Assembly (NCBI RefSeq): GCF_001907295.1
Contig: NZ_MQVR01000008.1
Coordinates: 1-48,817, forward strand
Source: Bowdeniella nasicola
GTDB lineage: Bacteria > Actinomycetota > Actinomycetes > Actinomycetales > Actinomycetaceae
Direction of reading: 5' to 3'
DNA: 48,817 bases
Below are positions 33,919 to 42,240 of this stretch, in pieces. A program made the translations under genes and the position numbers. Each line of letters begins with the position of its first letter. The first letter of the stretch is position 1. The notes under the pieces are model-generated. The model was not told the DNA's origin. It saw only the letters and a program-made list of their open reading frames with translations, and did not search any database.

Positions 33919-36549
33919 GTGATGAGCTCTAGAGTTGCGAAACGAGTAGGAATCTACACCGCCATTGTGCTGGTGCTCCTCCTTGTGATCACGGCCGGTG
34001 TCGGCTTGTACACCATTCGGCGCCCGCTGCCGACCATGGACGGCACAATCCGACTGTCGGAGTTTTCCTCGACCGTCACGATCGAACGCGACGCCCGCGG
34101 AATCCCTACGATCACCGCCGAAACCGATGCCGATCTCATGCGCGCCCAGGGGTATGTGCACGCCCAGGATCGCTTCTTTGAAATGGACTACCGTCGCCAC
34201 GTCACGAGCGGCCGCATGGCCGAGCTCGTCGGTAACGTCCCGGCCGCGATCGAGGCTGACAAGGTTATTCGCACTCTCGGTTGGCGCAAGGTCGCCGAAG
34301 AAGAATGGTCGCTCATCAGCCAGGAATCTCGTGACCTGCTCACTGCCTATACCGAAGGCGTGAACGCCTATCTGAAGTCGCGCGAAGCCAGCGAACTCGG
34401 CGTCGAATACACGATCCTCGGCCTGCAGGCCCAGACCCCGGAGATCGAGCGCTGGCATCCCGTCGACTCCCTCGCGTGGCTGAAGGCCATGGCGTGGGAC
34501 CTGAAGAACAATTTCGAAGACGAACTCAACCGCGCGAAGGCCTATCAGAGCCTCGGCGATGCCGACCGCGTCGAGCAGCTCTACCCGCCCTATCCCATCG
34601 ACAAGCACGCCCCGATCGTCGCGGGCCCGAACGCTCCGAAGGATCCCATCGTCCCGCTGCCCAACGGCGAGCAGAAGGACTCGGCAATGGGGAACTTCGC
34701 CGACACGCAAGTCCTCGCGGCGCTCGCGAGTGCACGAAAGGCCGTGCAAGCTATCCCACAGCAGATCGCCGGGGGAGAGGGCACCGGCTCGAATTCCTTC
34801 GTCATCTCCGGTAAGCACACCGACACCGGCAAACCGATTCTCGCCAACGACCCGCACCTCGGTGTTTCCCAGCCGAGCGTCTGGCACCAGGTCGCGTTGA
34901 AGTGCAAGGCGAAGAACGATAACTGCACGTTCGACGTCTCCGGCTTCTCTTTCGCCGGTATGCCGGGCATCGTCATCGGCCATAACGACAAACTCTCGTG
35001 GGGCCTGACCAACACTGGCGCCGACGTCACCGACTTCTTCCTCGAGCGCCTCACCGACGACGGCGAGGGGTACTTGCGCGGCGGCGACACCGAAAAGCTC
35101 GAGACCCGCACCGAGACCATCAAGGTCGCGGGCGAAGAGGAGGGCATCCCGCTCGAGATCCGCTCGACCCTGCACGGCCCGATCGTCTCCGACGTGCTCG
35201 GCGGCCTGCCCGAAGTCTCGACGCTGCCCGTGCCAGCCGGCTCGCCGTCTGCGGGCAGCGGCTACGCCGTGTCGCTCGCCTGGACCGCGCTGCAGCCCGG
35301 CCGCACGATGGACGCCGTGTTCGCGATCGGCCGCGCGAAAACCGAAGCCGAAGTCCACGCCGCCGCGGCGACGTTCGAGGTCCCGGCCCAAAACATCGTG
35401 TGGGCGACCACCGACGGCGACTACGGCTACGTCATGCCCGGAAAGATCCCCGTGCGCGGCGCCGTCTCGGACGCCGTCATCCCCGCCGACGGCGCGTGGC
35501 CGCGCCCCGGCTGGGACCCCGCCTACGACTGGCTCGACTACCTCAGCGGCGATCAGCTGCCACGCGTGACCAACCCCGAGGAGGGCTTCATCGTCACCGC
35601 GAACCAGCCGATCCTCGCGCCCGGCCAGCGCCCGTTCCTCGGTAAGGACTTCGACTACGGATACCGCTCCCAACAGCTGCGCGGCCGCATCTCCGCCGAC
35701 ATCGCCGCGGGCACGCCGATCACGACGGAGATGGCGCAGCAATACATGCTCGATAACTCCAACCCGTTCGCGAAGGGCCTCATGCCCGCGATCCTGCGGC
35801 TCGACATCACCGACCCCTTCATCACCGAAGCGATCGATCTGCTGCGCGAGTGGGAAAAGGACGGCTACGCCCAGGACGCCGACTCGCCCGGCGCGGCATA
35901 CTTCTCGGCTGTGTGGGCGCACCTCGTGTCCCGCACGTTTGACGACGACCTGCCCGACACGCTGAGCCTCGGCAACAACTCCAAGACGCTCGCGATCATG
36001 ATCAACCTCATGGACGACCCGCAGTCGGTGTGGTGGGACGACCGCACGACTGTTAACGTGCGCGAGACGCGTGACGAGATCCTCACCCAGGCCCTGACGA
36101 AGGCCCGCTATGAGCTGACGAACGTCCAGGGCAAGGACTCCAACCGCTGGAACTGGGGCAGCCTGCACAAGTTCCACCCGCAGCATGCGCTGCTCGGTGG
36201 CGAGGGTGTCCCCGCGCCCGTGCGCTGGCTCGTGAACCCCGCTCCGGTCGAGGTCTCGGGTGGCTCGTCGATCGTGAATGCGACGGGCTGGAAGATCGTT
36301 GCCGGCCAGCGCGAGCGCTTCGACTACCAGGTGACGTCCGGGCCCTCGATGCGCATGGTCGCCGACATGTCGAACCTCGATAACTCCACCTGGGTGAACC
36401 TCACCGGCAACTCCGGCCACCCGGCCTCGCCGCACTACACCGACCAGATCGATGCTTGGGCATCCGGTGAGTACTACCCGTGGCCGTTTAGCCCCGACGC
36501 GGTCACGAAGGCCGCGACGAATACCTTAAAAATCGAGCCGAAGTCCTAG
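33919..36549 (+). CDS. Penicillin acylase family (Ntn hydrolase) membrane-anchored enzyme
   Basis: An 876-residue precursor of the penicillin amidase/acyl-homoserine-lactone acylase family. A signal anchor (about 8-30) is followed by the alpha chain (from VTIERDARGIPTITAET; AQGYVHAQDRFFEMD is a family hallmark). The self-cleavage site is GTG-Ser291 in GEGTGSNSFVISG, with Ser291 becoming the N-terminal nucleophile of the beta chain. PILANDPHLG and the later TNTGADVTDFFLE carry other active-site residues. The length is usual for the family. The natural substrate could be an N-acyl compound, possibly a signalling lactone; this is unproven. Its stop overlaps that of the convergent cyclo-ligase gene. 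Confidence 0.9.
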   Translation: MMSSRVAKRVGIYTAIVLVLLLVITAGVGLYTIRRPLPTMDGTIRLSEFSSTVTIERDARGIPTITAETDADLMRAQGYVHAQDRFFEMDYRRHVTSGRMAELVGNVPAAIEADKVIRTLGWRKVAEEEWSLISQESRDLLTAYTEGVNAYLKSREASELGVEYTILGLQAQTPEIERWHPVDSLAWLKAMAWDLKNNFEDELNRAKAYQSLGDADRVEQLYPPYPIDKHAPIVAGPNAPKDPIVPLPNGEQKDSAMGNFADTQVLAALASARKAVQAIPQQIAGGEGTGSNSFVISGKHTDTGKPILANDPHLGVSQPSVWHQVALKCKAKNDNCTFDVSGFSFAGMPGIVIGHNDKLSWGLTNTGADVTDFFLERLTDDGEGYLRGGDTEKLETRTETIKVAGEEEGIPLEIRSTLHGPIVSDVLGGLPEVSTLPVPAGSPSAGSGYAVSLAWTALQPGRTMDAVFAIGRAKTEAEVHAAAATFEVPAQNIVWATTDGDYGYVMPGKIPVRGAVSDAVIPADGAWPRPGWDPAYDWLDYLSGDQLPRVTNPEEGFIVTANQPILAPGQRPFLGKDFDYGYRSQQLRGRISADIAAGTPITTEMAQQYMLDNSNPFAKGLMPAILRLDITDPFITEAIDLLREWEKDGYAQDADSPGAAYFSAVWAHLVSRTFDDDLPDTLSLGNNSKTLAIMINLMDDPQSVWWDDRTTVNVRETRDEILTQALTKARYELTNVQGKDSNRWNWGSLHKFHPQHALLGGEGVPAPVRWLVNPAPVEVSGGSSIVNATGWKIVAGQRERFDYQVTSGPSMRMVADMSNLDNSTWVNLTGNSGHPASPHYTDQIDAWASGEYYPWPFSPDAVTKAATNTLKIEPKS

Positions 36550-37217
36550 CGGCTGTAGGCCGGCTGCGCGAGCTCCTTCGCGACGCGGTTCATGGGGCTG
36601 CCCTCGAGCAGGAACCACTCGCTCGGGGTGATGACGGCCTTGATCGGGATATCGAACTCTTCGCGGGGCAGGAGCTCGCCGCGGATGAGCTCCTCGTCAA
36701 AGACGCACGTGAACGTGGGGACGTCCTCGTCGACCAGGGCGAGCATGCGGTCATACCAGCCGCCGCCCTGCCCGAGCCGTGTGCCAAGCCCGTCGATCGC
36801 GAGGCCGGGCGTGATGATGACTTCGGCGTCGCGGATGGCGTCCGCGGGCAGGATCGGGCCGCTCGGCTCCGGCGGGCGGCCGGGCGCGCGACGCTGCAGA
36901 TCGTCCTCGCCGCGGTAGTAGGCCCAGGCGCGGGCAAGGCCCGGGCCGAGGACCGGCAGCAGGATGCGCACCCCGTGGCCGGACAGGGCACCGAGGAGCT
37001 GGGAGGTATCGGGTTCGCCGGGCTCGGAGACGTAGGCGGCGACGGTGCGCGCGTCGGCGACAGCCTCGAGGCCGTGCTGCGCAAACATGTGGGCTTCGGC
37101 TTGTTCGTCCCGGGGGGAACGGCTAGCTCGGGCGGCTCGTAAGGAGGTCCGACAAAGCCTCTTTGCTTCGTCTAGTTCCAAGCCTGCAACGTCGGGTAAT
37201 ACACTCGGGCCGGTCAT
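36546..37217 (-). CDS. 5-formyltetrahydrofolate cyclo-ligase
   Basis: A 223-residue enzyme that turns 5-formyl-THF plus ATP into 5,10-methenyl-THF. The GQGGGWYDRML motif near residue 145 is the ATP/folate-binding loop (usually GxGGGYYDR), followed by EELIRGELLPREEFD and the conserved C-terminal VITPSEW. The N terminus holds the usual Arg-rich segment. In actinobacteria this gene is commonly found beside galU and moeA, as here; it is divergent from galU across 88 bp. Confidence 0.9.
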   Translation of the reverse strand: MTGPSVLPDVAGLELDEAKRLCRTSLRAARASRSPRDEQAEAHMFAQHGLEAVADARTVAAYVSEPGEPDTSQLLGALSGHGVRILLPVLGPGLARAWAYYRGEDDLQRRAPGRPPEPSGPILPADAIRDAEVIITPGLAIDGLGTRLGQGGGWYDRMLALVDEDVPTFTCVFDEELIRGELLPREEFDIPIKAVITPSEWFLLEGSPMNRVAKELAQPAYSR

Positions 37218-37293
37218 ACTTCCATGGTCCCATCAGGCTCGGACACTCTCCACTGGTTCCGCCCTTAGGGGAACGAGGCGGCAGCAAAAGGGA

Positions 37294-37299
37294 TAATCT
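37294..37299 (+). promoter_or_regulatory. -10 box (TAATCT) for the galU-glp-rimJ operon
   Basis: TAATCT is followed by GGGGAC and the ATG at 37306, another 6-nt leaderless arrangement. Confidence 0.55.
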
Positions 37300-37305
37300 G
37301 GGGAC

Positions 37306-38256
37306 ATGACTGATGTCTCCCGTACCCGCGCTGTCAAGGCCGTCATCCCGGTTGCTGGACTCGGAACGCGACTACTTCCCGCATCAAAGGCGATCCCGAA
37401 GGAAATGATCACCGTCGTCGACCGGCCCGCCATCCAATACGTGGTCGAAGAGGCCGCGAGCGCTGGCCTCGCCGACGTCCTCCTCATTACCAACCGTGGC
37501 AAGGATGCAATCGCCGACCACTTCGACGACGCGCCCGACCTCGTCGCGATGCTGCGCCGCGACGGCAAGGATGCGCTCGCGGATTCCGTCGAACACTCGG
37601 CGGGCCTCGGCCATATCCACGAGGTGCGCCAGGGTGAGGCCAAGGGCCTCGGTCACGCCGTTGCGCAGGCGCGCGACCACGTCGGCGATCAGCCGTTCGC
37701 CGTCCTGCTCGGCGACGATTTCGTCGACCCGCGCGATGAACTGCTGTCCACGATGCTCGACGTGCAGGCGAAGGTCGGCGGCTCCGTCATCGCGCTGCTC
37801 GAGGTCGAGCCCGAGCAGATCAGCCTGTACGGCGCTGCGGTCATCGAGCCGGCGCCCGAGGCCGAGCGCGGCGATGACGTCGTGCGCGTGACCTCGACCG
37901 TCGAAAAGCCTGCTGTCGAGGATGCGCCCTCGAACCTCGCGATCATCGGCCGCTACGTCCTGTCGCCCGCCGTCTTCGACGTCCTTGATCGGACCACACC
38001 TGGCAAGGGCGGCGAGATCCAGTTGACCGACGCGCTCGAAGAACTCGCGACGATGGATGCGGCGGACGGCGGCGGCGTCTACGGCGTCGTCTTTCGCGGC
38101 CGCCGCTACGACACCGGCGCGAAACTCGACTACCTCAAGGCGATCGTGCAGATCGGCGCCGACCGCGACGACCTCGGCGAGGACTTCGTGAGCTGGCTGC
38201 GCGAATTCGTCGAGAGCTACGAGGCGCCCACCACCCGCATCACTTCCGGCTTCTAA
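37306..38256 (+). CDS. galU: UTP--glucose-1-phosphate uridylyltransferase
   Basis: A 316-residue nucleotidyltransferase making UDP-glucose for cell-envelope sugars. The signature VIPVAGLGTRLLPASKAIPKEM (about 10-31; UTP-binding G-x-G-T-R and a catalytic Lys) and VDRPAIQYVVEEA are canonical, as are LGDDFVD (metal Asp), VEKP and GAKLDYLKA near the C terminus. It is the first gene of an operon with glp/moeA (9 bp downstream) and rimJ. Confidence 0.95.
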   Translation: MTDVSRTRAVKAVIPVAGLGTRLLPASKAIPKEMITVVDRPAIQYVVEEAASAGLADVLLITNRGKDAIADHFDDAPDLVAMLRRDGKDALADSVEHSAGLGHIHEVRQGEAKGLGHAVAQARDHVGDQPFAVLLGDDFVDPRDELLSTMLDVQAKVGGSVIALLEVEPEQISLYGAAVIEPAPEAERGDDVVRVTSTVEKPAVEDAPSNLAIIGRYVLSPAVFDVLDRTTPGKGGEIQLTDALEELATMDAADGGGVYGVVFRGRRYDTGAKLDYLKAIVQIGADRDDLGEDFVSWLREFVESYEAPTTRITSGF

Positions 38257-38265
38257 GGAGCGGCC

Positions 38266-39486
38266 ATGCGCACCGTCGCCGAACACGTTCAGGCCTGCCT
38301 GCAGGCCGTCGGCATCGTGCCCGACCTCGACGTCGTCCTGCCCGACGCCATGGGCTGCGTCCTCGCCGAGGACGTCACCGCCGGCCAGGACCACCCCTTC
38401 GTCGACGCGGCGCTCCTCGATGGCTACGCCGTCGCGAGCAGCGATATCGCGAGCGCGACCCCGTCCACGCCCGTGACGCTGCCCGTCGTCGCGGACATCC
38501 ACACCGGCGAGCTCGACCGCTCCCACCTCGTCGCCGGCACCGCCGCCCGCATCGCCTCCGGAGCGCCCGTGCCCATCGGGGCCGACGCCGTCGTCCCGGC
38601 CGAGTTCACCGATCTCGGCGAAGCAAACGTCGCCGTGAAATCGGCGTGCGCGGCAGGCGAGAACGTGCGCAAACAGGCCGAGGACATGGCCGAAGGCGAC
38701 GTCGTCCTCAAGGCCGGCACGCGCATCGGCGCGCCCCAGATCGCGCTGCTCGCCGCGGTCGGCCGCGGCCGCGTGCGCGTCCACCCGAAGCCACGCGTCG
38801 TCATCATATCGATCGGCGACGAACTCCTCGAGCCCGGTAGGGAACGCACCCCCGGCCAGGTCTTCGACGCGAACTCCCATGCGCTGGCCTGCGCCGCCCA
38901 GGACGCAGGCGCGATGACCTACCGCGTGCCCGCCGTCAGCGACGAGCGCGCGACGCTGCGCCAGACGATCACCGACCAGCTCGTGAGAAGCGACCTCATC
39001 ATCACGACGGGCGGCCTGTCCTACGGCAAGGACGACACCATCAAGGACGTCCTATCCCCGCTCGGCAAGGTGCGCTTCGACCAGGTCGCGATGTGGCCCG
39101 GCCGCCAGTTCGGCGTCGGCGCGTTGGGGGAGGAGCCCTACCAGGTCCCAATCTTCTGCCTGCCCGGCGACCCGGTCGCCGTCCAGGTCGCGTTCGAAGC
39201 CTTCGTGCGCCCCGCGATCCGCGCGATGTCCGGATACCAGCGCGTCTACCGCCGCACCGTGCGCGCGAAGGCGTCGACGAGCTTCTACTCCGTCGCGGGC
39301 AAACGCGAGTTCGTCCGCGTCAAGGTCACGGGCCAGCCGGGCGCCTACCAGGCCGAAATTCTCGGCAATCCCGCCTCGCTGCTCATCTCCGAGCTCGCCA
39401 AGGCCAACGCCTACGCCGTCGTCCCCGAATCCACGACGGACGTGCACGCCGGCGACGACCTCACCTGCATGCTCGTCGACGGCTAA
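38266..39486 (+). CDS. glp: MoeA/gephyrin-like protein, likely Glp of the divisome
   Basis: A 406-residue MoeA-fold protein: domain with LLDGYAVASSD (Asp52), ENVRKQAEDM, the MoCF-like domain with ISIGDELLEPG and TTGGLSYGKDDTIKD, then MWPGRQFGVG, LPGDPVAVQ and a C-terminal beta domain. Several usual MoeA motifs are altered (SVG to SYG, PGKP to PGRQ, PGNP to PGDP). In corynebacteria the paralogue in this setting (Glp) binds FtsZ and the membrane receptor GlpR, encoded just downstream here. I therefore favour a divisome role; a classic molybdotransferase remains possible. No other molybdenum cofactor genes are in the window. AAGGAG is the RBS. Confidence 0.75.
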   Translation: MRTVAEHVQACLQAVGIVPDLDVVLPDAMGCVLAEDVTAGQDHPFVDAALLDGYAVASSDIASATPSTPVTLPVVADIHTGELDRSHLVAGTAARIASGAPVPIGADAVVPAEFTDLGEANVAVKSACAAGENVRKQAEDMAEGDVVLKAGTRIGAPQIALLAAVGRGRVRVHPKPRVVIISIGDELLEPGRERTPGQVFDANSHALACAAQDAGAMTYRVPAVSDERATLRQTITDQLVRSDLIITTGGLSYGKDDTIKDVLSPLGKVRFDQVAMWPGRQFGVGALGEEPYQVPIFCLPGDPVAVQVAFEAFVRPAIRAMSGYQRVYRRTVRAKASTSFYSVAGKREFVRVKVTGQPGAYQAEILGNPASLLISELAKANAYAVVPESTTDVHAGDDLTCMLVDG

Positions 39487-39489
39487 CCC

Positions 39490-40074
39490 ATGCACGTCTG
39501 GCCCACGGTCCTCACCCACGAGGACCTCACGCTGCGGCCCGTGCGCGCCCGCGACGAGCGCGCGTGGGCGCGCGTGCGCGGCGAGAACCGCTACTGGCTC
39601 GAACCCTGGGACGTCGCCGACCCGTACGGCGCCCGCTCCCACTCCTTCCGCTCGTGGGCGCGCCACTTCCGCCGCCAGGGCCGCGCGGGCAACGCCCTGC
39701 CGTTTGTCCTCGAAATCGGCGAGGATCCGTTCGCTGGCCAGGTCATGGCCAGCCCCATCACCTACGGAGCCGCCCGCACCGCCGTCATCGGCTACTGGAT
39801 CTCGCGAGACTATGCCGGTCGGGGCTACATGCCGCGCGCTGTCGCCCTCACCTGCGACTACCTGTTCGACGAGCTTGGCATCAACCGGATCGAGATCAAC
39901 GTACGCCCGGAGAACCACCCCTCGTTGCGCGTCGTCGAGAAGCTGGGCTTTCCCGAGGAGGGCATCGCGCGCGGCCTGCTGTATATCGACGGTGAGTTCC
40001 GCGACCACCGCCGCTTCGCCATGCTGAGCCCCGACCGACCACCTGGCGGACTCATTTCGTTGTTTACCTCCTGA
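39490..40074 (+). CDS. rimJ: GNAT acetyltransferase, RimJ/RimL family
   Basis: A 194-residue N-acetyltransferase. It starts with LTHEDLTLRPVRARDERAWARVRGENRYWLEPWD, typical of actinobacterial RimJ, and has the acetyl-CoA loop SRDYAGRGYMPRAV (Q/R-x-x-G-x-G/A) and the C-terminal RIEINVRPENHPSLRVVEKLGF. RimJ-type enzymes acetylate N termini of ribosomal or other proteins; the target is unknown. The gene begins 3 bp after glp and is co-transcribed with it. A gene of this type lies between moeA/glp and sepX/glpR in many actinobacteria. Confidence 0.88.
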   Translation: MHVWPTVLTHEDLTLRPVRARDERAWARVRGENRYWLEPWDVADPYGARSHSFRSWARHFRRQGRAGNALPFVLEIGEDPFAGQVMASPITYGAARTAVIGYWISRDYAGRGYMPRAVALTCDYLFDELGINRIEINVRPENHPSLRVVEKLGFPEEGIARGLLYIDGEFRDHRRFAMLSPDRPPGGLISLFTS

Positions 40075-40122
40075 TTACTTGACACGCCGCCGCCGCTCGC
40101 GCCTCGCAGGCGCGCACGCCTT

Positions 40123-40128
40123 TATGTT
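40123..40128 (+). promoter_or_regulatory. -10 box (TATGTT) for glpR/sepX
   Basis: TATGTT ends 6 nt before the GTG at 40135, so the gene may have its own leaderless transcript in addition to read-through from the galU operon. A TTGACA at 40079-40084 is too far away to pair with it. Confidence 0.45.
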
Positions 40129-40134
40129 GGATTT

Positions 40135-41130
40135 GTGGGAATGTCATTGTCATCAGCGGTCTTCGCGTTCGCGGTGGCAATCGTCCTGCTCTACCTGATC
40201 CCCCAGGCGGTTCACCGCCGGGCGGTGCTGGCGGAGTCCACGGCAGACGACCGGTTCTCCCCGCGCATGCGGATGCTCCCGGTCGACGCCGACGCCCCCG
40301 TCACGCTCGCCCGGTCCGTGCGCGGCCCGGTTCTCGATCCGGTGTCCGCCAAGAAACGCCTGGAGGCTCGCGACATGTTACGCCCCACCGCCCCGGTCGC
40401 CGCCCGCATGACGGCCCGCGACATTTCGGCTGCGCGCGCGAAGCACGCGGCCCGGATTGCTGAGCGCGCCGCCGCAGTGCGCCGCCGCCAGATCCTCGCC
40501 GCCACCCTGCTCGGCCTGTCCGTTCTGCTGTGGGTCGTCGGCTTCGCGACGTCGATCTCCTGGGCGTGGGCGCTCATCCCGACGGCCCTGCTCGCCGCTG
40601 TGCTGGAGGCCGGCCGCCGCGTCGCCGCCTCCTACCGCCGCGCCGACCTCGCCTCCCGCAAGTCCATCGCCATGCTCGAGCGGCGCCTGCGCCAGATGCA
40701 GCTGCGCGACAACGTCGCCGAGCCCATCCCGAACACCTCGCCCGCCGACGATGTCGAGGTACCGACAGCGCCGAAGCACGCCGCCGCACCCGAGATCGAG
40801 CAGGAATCCGTACCCGAGCCCGAGATCGACGAAACCAGCGCGCCCATGGTCGTCGCCGAGGAGGTCCCCGAGGCCGTCGTCGCCGACGTCTCCTGGGACC
40901 CGGTCGTCCTGCCCGCGCCTAGCTACACGCTGAAAGCCACCGCGCCACGCGCGGCCATCACGCCCGACGAGGACATCCTGCCGAGCGGAGAAAAGCTCAC
41001 CCGCACGCCCATGCGCCCCACCCGCCCCAGCATGCTGAACGCCGGCGAAGCCGAGGCGGAAGTCGCCCCGCCCGCACCGGCGATCGATATTGATTCGGCG
41101 CTCGCGCGCCGCCGCGTCGCGGGCGAGTAG
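40135..41130 (+). CDS. glpR: GlpR/SepX-like actinobacterial cell-division membrane protein
   Basis: A 331-residue membrane protein with one N-terminal segment (about 5-23, SSAVFAFAVAIVLLYLIP, then QAVHRR) and a hairpin of two more (about 122-160, including TLLGLSVLLWVVGFATSISWAWALIPTALLAAVL). A long Ala/Pro/Glu-rich, probably disordered cytosolic tail follows (about 195-331). This topology, the QAVHRRAVLAES segment and the position after glp and rimJ match Streptomyces SepX and corynebacterial GlpR, which join FtsZ rings and the wall-synthesis machinery. GTG at 40135 or ATG at 40141 may be the start. Symbol is by context and topology, not by alignment. Confidence 0.7.
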   Translation: MGMSLSSAVFAFAVAIVLLYLIPQAVHRRAVLAESTADDRFSPRMRMLPVDADAPVTLARSVRGPVLDPVSAKKRLEARDMLRPTAPVAARMTARDISAARAKHAARIAERAAAVRRRQILAATLLGLSVLLWVVGFATSISWAWALIPTALLAAVLEAGRRVAASYRRADLASRKSIAMLERRLRQMQLRDNVAEPIPNTSPADDVEVPTAPKHAAAPEIEQESVPEPEIDETSAPMVVAEEVPEAVVADVSWDPVVLPAPSYTLKATAPRAAITPDEDILPSGEKLTRTPMRPTRPSMLNAGEAEAEVAPPAPAIDIDSALARRRVAGE

Positions 41131-41295
41131 CTAGCGCCCGAACAACCGAGAAAAGAACCCGCCCTGCGCGGGTTCTTTTTCGTGCCCTTCGCACTGCTGG
41201 GACTTCGGAACGTTGGCCATCACCTGATCGACGTGCTGGCCGCAGCCCGCCCACGTCGTCTTGCCACACTTCTTGCACGTCACCGCTCGGCACAT
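41131..41295 (-). CDS. 54-residue Cys-rich (zinc-binding) protein
   Basis: A tiny protein, MCRAVTCKKCGKTTWAGCGQ at the N terminus followed by HVDQVMANVP and a third Cys-His pair (QCEGH). The Cys-x-x-Cys, Cys and Cys-x-x-His spacing suggests one structural zinc. Similar CKKCGKTTWxGCGxHV proteins occur widely in bacteria and fungi without a known role. AAGGAG lies 6 nt before the ATG, a strong RBS. Its last codons contain the terminator stem used by the convergent glpR gene. A CsoR-like palindrome lies 36 bp upstream of the start. Confidence 0.75.
   Translation of the reverse strand: MCRAVTCKKCGKTTWAGCGQHVDQVMANVPKSQQCEGHEKEPAQGGFFSRLFGR
41153..41180 (+). terminator. Terminator of the glpR operon, inside the convergent small gene
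   Basis: Stem AAGAACCCGC / GCGGGTTCTT with loop CCTGC-like, followed by TTT on the plus strand. On the minus strand the same bases encode the PAQGGFF tail of the Cys-rich protein. Confidence 0.8.
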
Positions 41296-41330
41296 CGTTG
41301 CTCTCCTTGGGGTAGGGGTACGCCAGCGAG

Positions 41331-41349
41331 TATACCCATGGGGGTATTA
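41331..41349. promoter_or_regulatory. CsoR-like imperfect palindrome
   Basis: TATACCC-ATG-GGGGTATTA is an imperfect palindrome with the TACCC/GGGTA core seen in operators of CsoR/FrmR-type metal or sulfur sensors. It lies 36 bp upstream of the Cys-rich gene on the minus strand. An AGTGCTA direct repeat (41352 and 41363) follows. No CsoR gene is in the window. Confidence 0.35.
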
Positions 41350-41435
41350 GAGTGCTAGCGCAGTGCTACAGCGTGAGCCGTTACACGAATCCCGGTTTTG
41401 GCAGGTCGTCCATCCAGCGTTAATATGGAGGTCCC

Positions 41436-41511
41436 GGGGCTATGGCGCAGTTGGTAGCGCGTCTCGTTCGCAATGAGAAGGTCAGGGGTTCGAATCCCCT
41501 TAGCTCCACCA
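41436..41511 (+). tRNA. tRNA-Ala (anticodon CGC)
   Basis: Cloverleaf with acceptor GGGGCTA/TAGCTCC, D arm TGGCGCAGTTGGTAGCGC, anticodon arm TCTCG/TGAGA with loop TTCGCAA (anticodon CGC, decoding GCG), T arm AGGGG/CCCCT with TTCGAAT, and an encoded CCA end. It marks the left border of the patchwork island. Confidence 0.95.
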
Positions 41512-41517
41512 AATTTT

Positions 41518-41550
41518 AAAAGACCTCAAGTTTAATCTTGGGGTCTTTTT
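41518..41550 (+). terminator. Terminator of tRNA-Ala
   Basis: Stem AAGACCTCAAG / CTTGGGGTCTT with loop TTTAAT, followed by TTT. Confidence 0.85.
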
Positions 41551-41591
41551 GCTTTATGGGACTCCGGCGATTAATCAAGCGGGCATACGCG

Positions 41592-41838
41592 TCACCCGTG
41601 TCGCGCGTTCGCGAGCAGCATCCGAAGATGCGCCCGCAAGACGGCTCGCATGCGGTCGACGCTCAGAGCGCCGTGCGGGGTTACGGTGTCCAGAGTCAGC
41701 CCGCCAATCACGGCGGCGAAATACCGGCATCGTCCGGGAGGCCTCCGCCGCAGCGGAGAGTAGATCGTGATGCCCGTCAAAGTAGTGGCGCACCGAGCCG
41801 ATGTTCAGGCCGGACTCATCGGCCACTTTCCGCAATCG
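41592..41838 (-). pseudogene. TetR-family regulator remnant
   Basis: The minus strand has a TetR helix-turn-helix piece, LRKVADESGLNIGSVRHYF and DGHHDLLSAAAEAS (about 41732-41838), which lacks its first helix. A C-terminal piece follows in another frame: AAVIGGLTLDTVT and DRMRAVLRAHLRMLL (about 41595-41715). The two are parted by a frameshift and loss of most of the ligand domain. The helix-turn-helix is fused in frame to the end of the ABC-F remnant. Confidence 0.7.
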
Positions 41839-42219
41839 CAGCTTCGCGTGCTCATCGTCCCAGCGGCGGCGCAGCTCATCCAGCCGCTCGAACCGGCGCT
41901 CCCGCGCACGGTGGTAAGTATCGAACCCGCCCGAATGCGTCCACGCGGTGTTGCCGGCCGCGCCGAGCTCCAGTGTCACGATCGAGGTCGCCGTCCGGGA
42001 CAGCAGTTCACGGTCGTGGCTCACGAAGAGCACTCCCTTGCCCGTCGCGCACAACTGCTCTTCTAACCAGCGCTTGCCCGGCACGTCCAGGGAGTTATCC
42101 GGCTCATGCAACTGCAGCAGATCATCCGGTCCGCGCAGCAGCGCCTCCAGGGCGAGCCGCTTCTGTTCCCCACCTGACAACGTCGACAACGACCGGTCGC
42201 GACACCGTTCGAACGGCAC
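41836..42219 (-). pseudogene. ABC-F ATPase remnant (C-terminal half of the second ATPase domain)
   Basis: About 128 codons encode an ABC-F end: signature LSGGEQKRLALEALL, Walker B region LLQLHEPDNSLDVPGKRWLEEQL (canonical Asp replaced by His before Glu-Pro), H-switch LFVSHDRELLSRT and the AWTHSGGFDTYHRARERRF tail. ABC-F proteins act on ribosomes and some give antibiotic resistance. The first ATPase domain and the second Walker A are missing. The 5' end abuts an IS256 fragment on the opposite strand within about 20 bp; the 3' end runs into the TetR remnant. Confidence 0.8.
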
Positions 42220-42240
42220 CCCGATAGCGGCGACCGTACA

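Noticed and set aside
33892-36435. 847-codon open frame on the minus strand
   Set aside because: It is the antisense of the penicillin acylase gene, which has clear family motifs. Long antisense frames arise from high GC and third-position bias.
40079-40084. TTGACA as a -35 box for glpR/sepX
   Set aside because: It is 38 bp from the -10 candidate at 40123, too far for a promoter; it overlaps the rimJ end region by chance.
41352-41369. AGTGCTA repeats before tRNA-Ala as a second CIRCE box
   Set aside because: The two copies are direct, not inverted, and the TTAGCACTC arm is absent.
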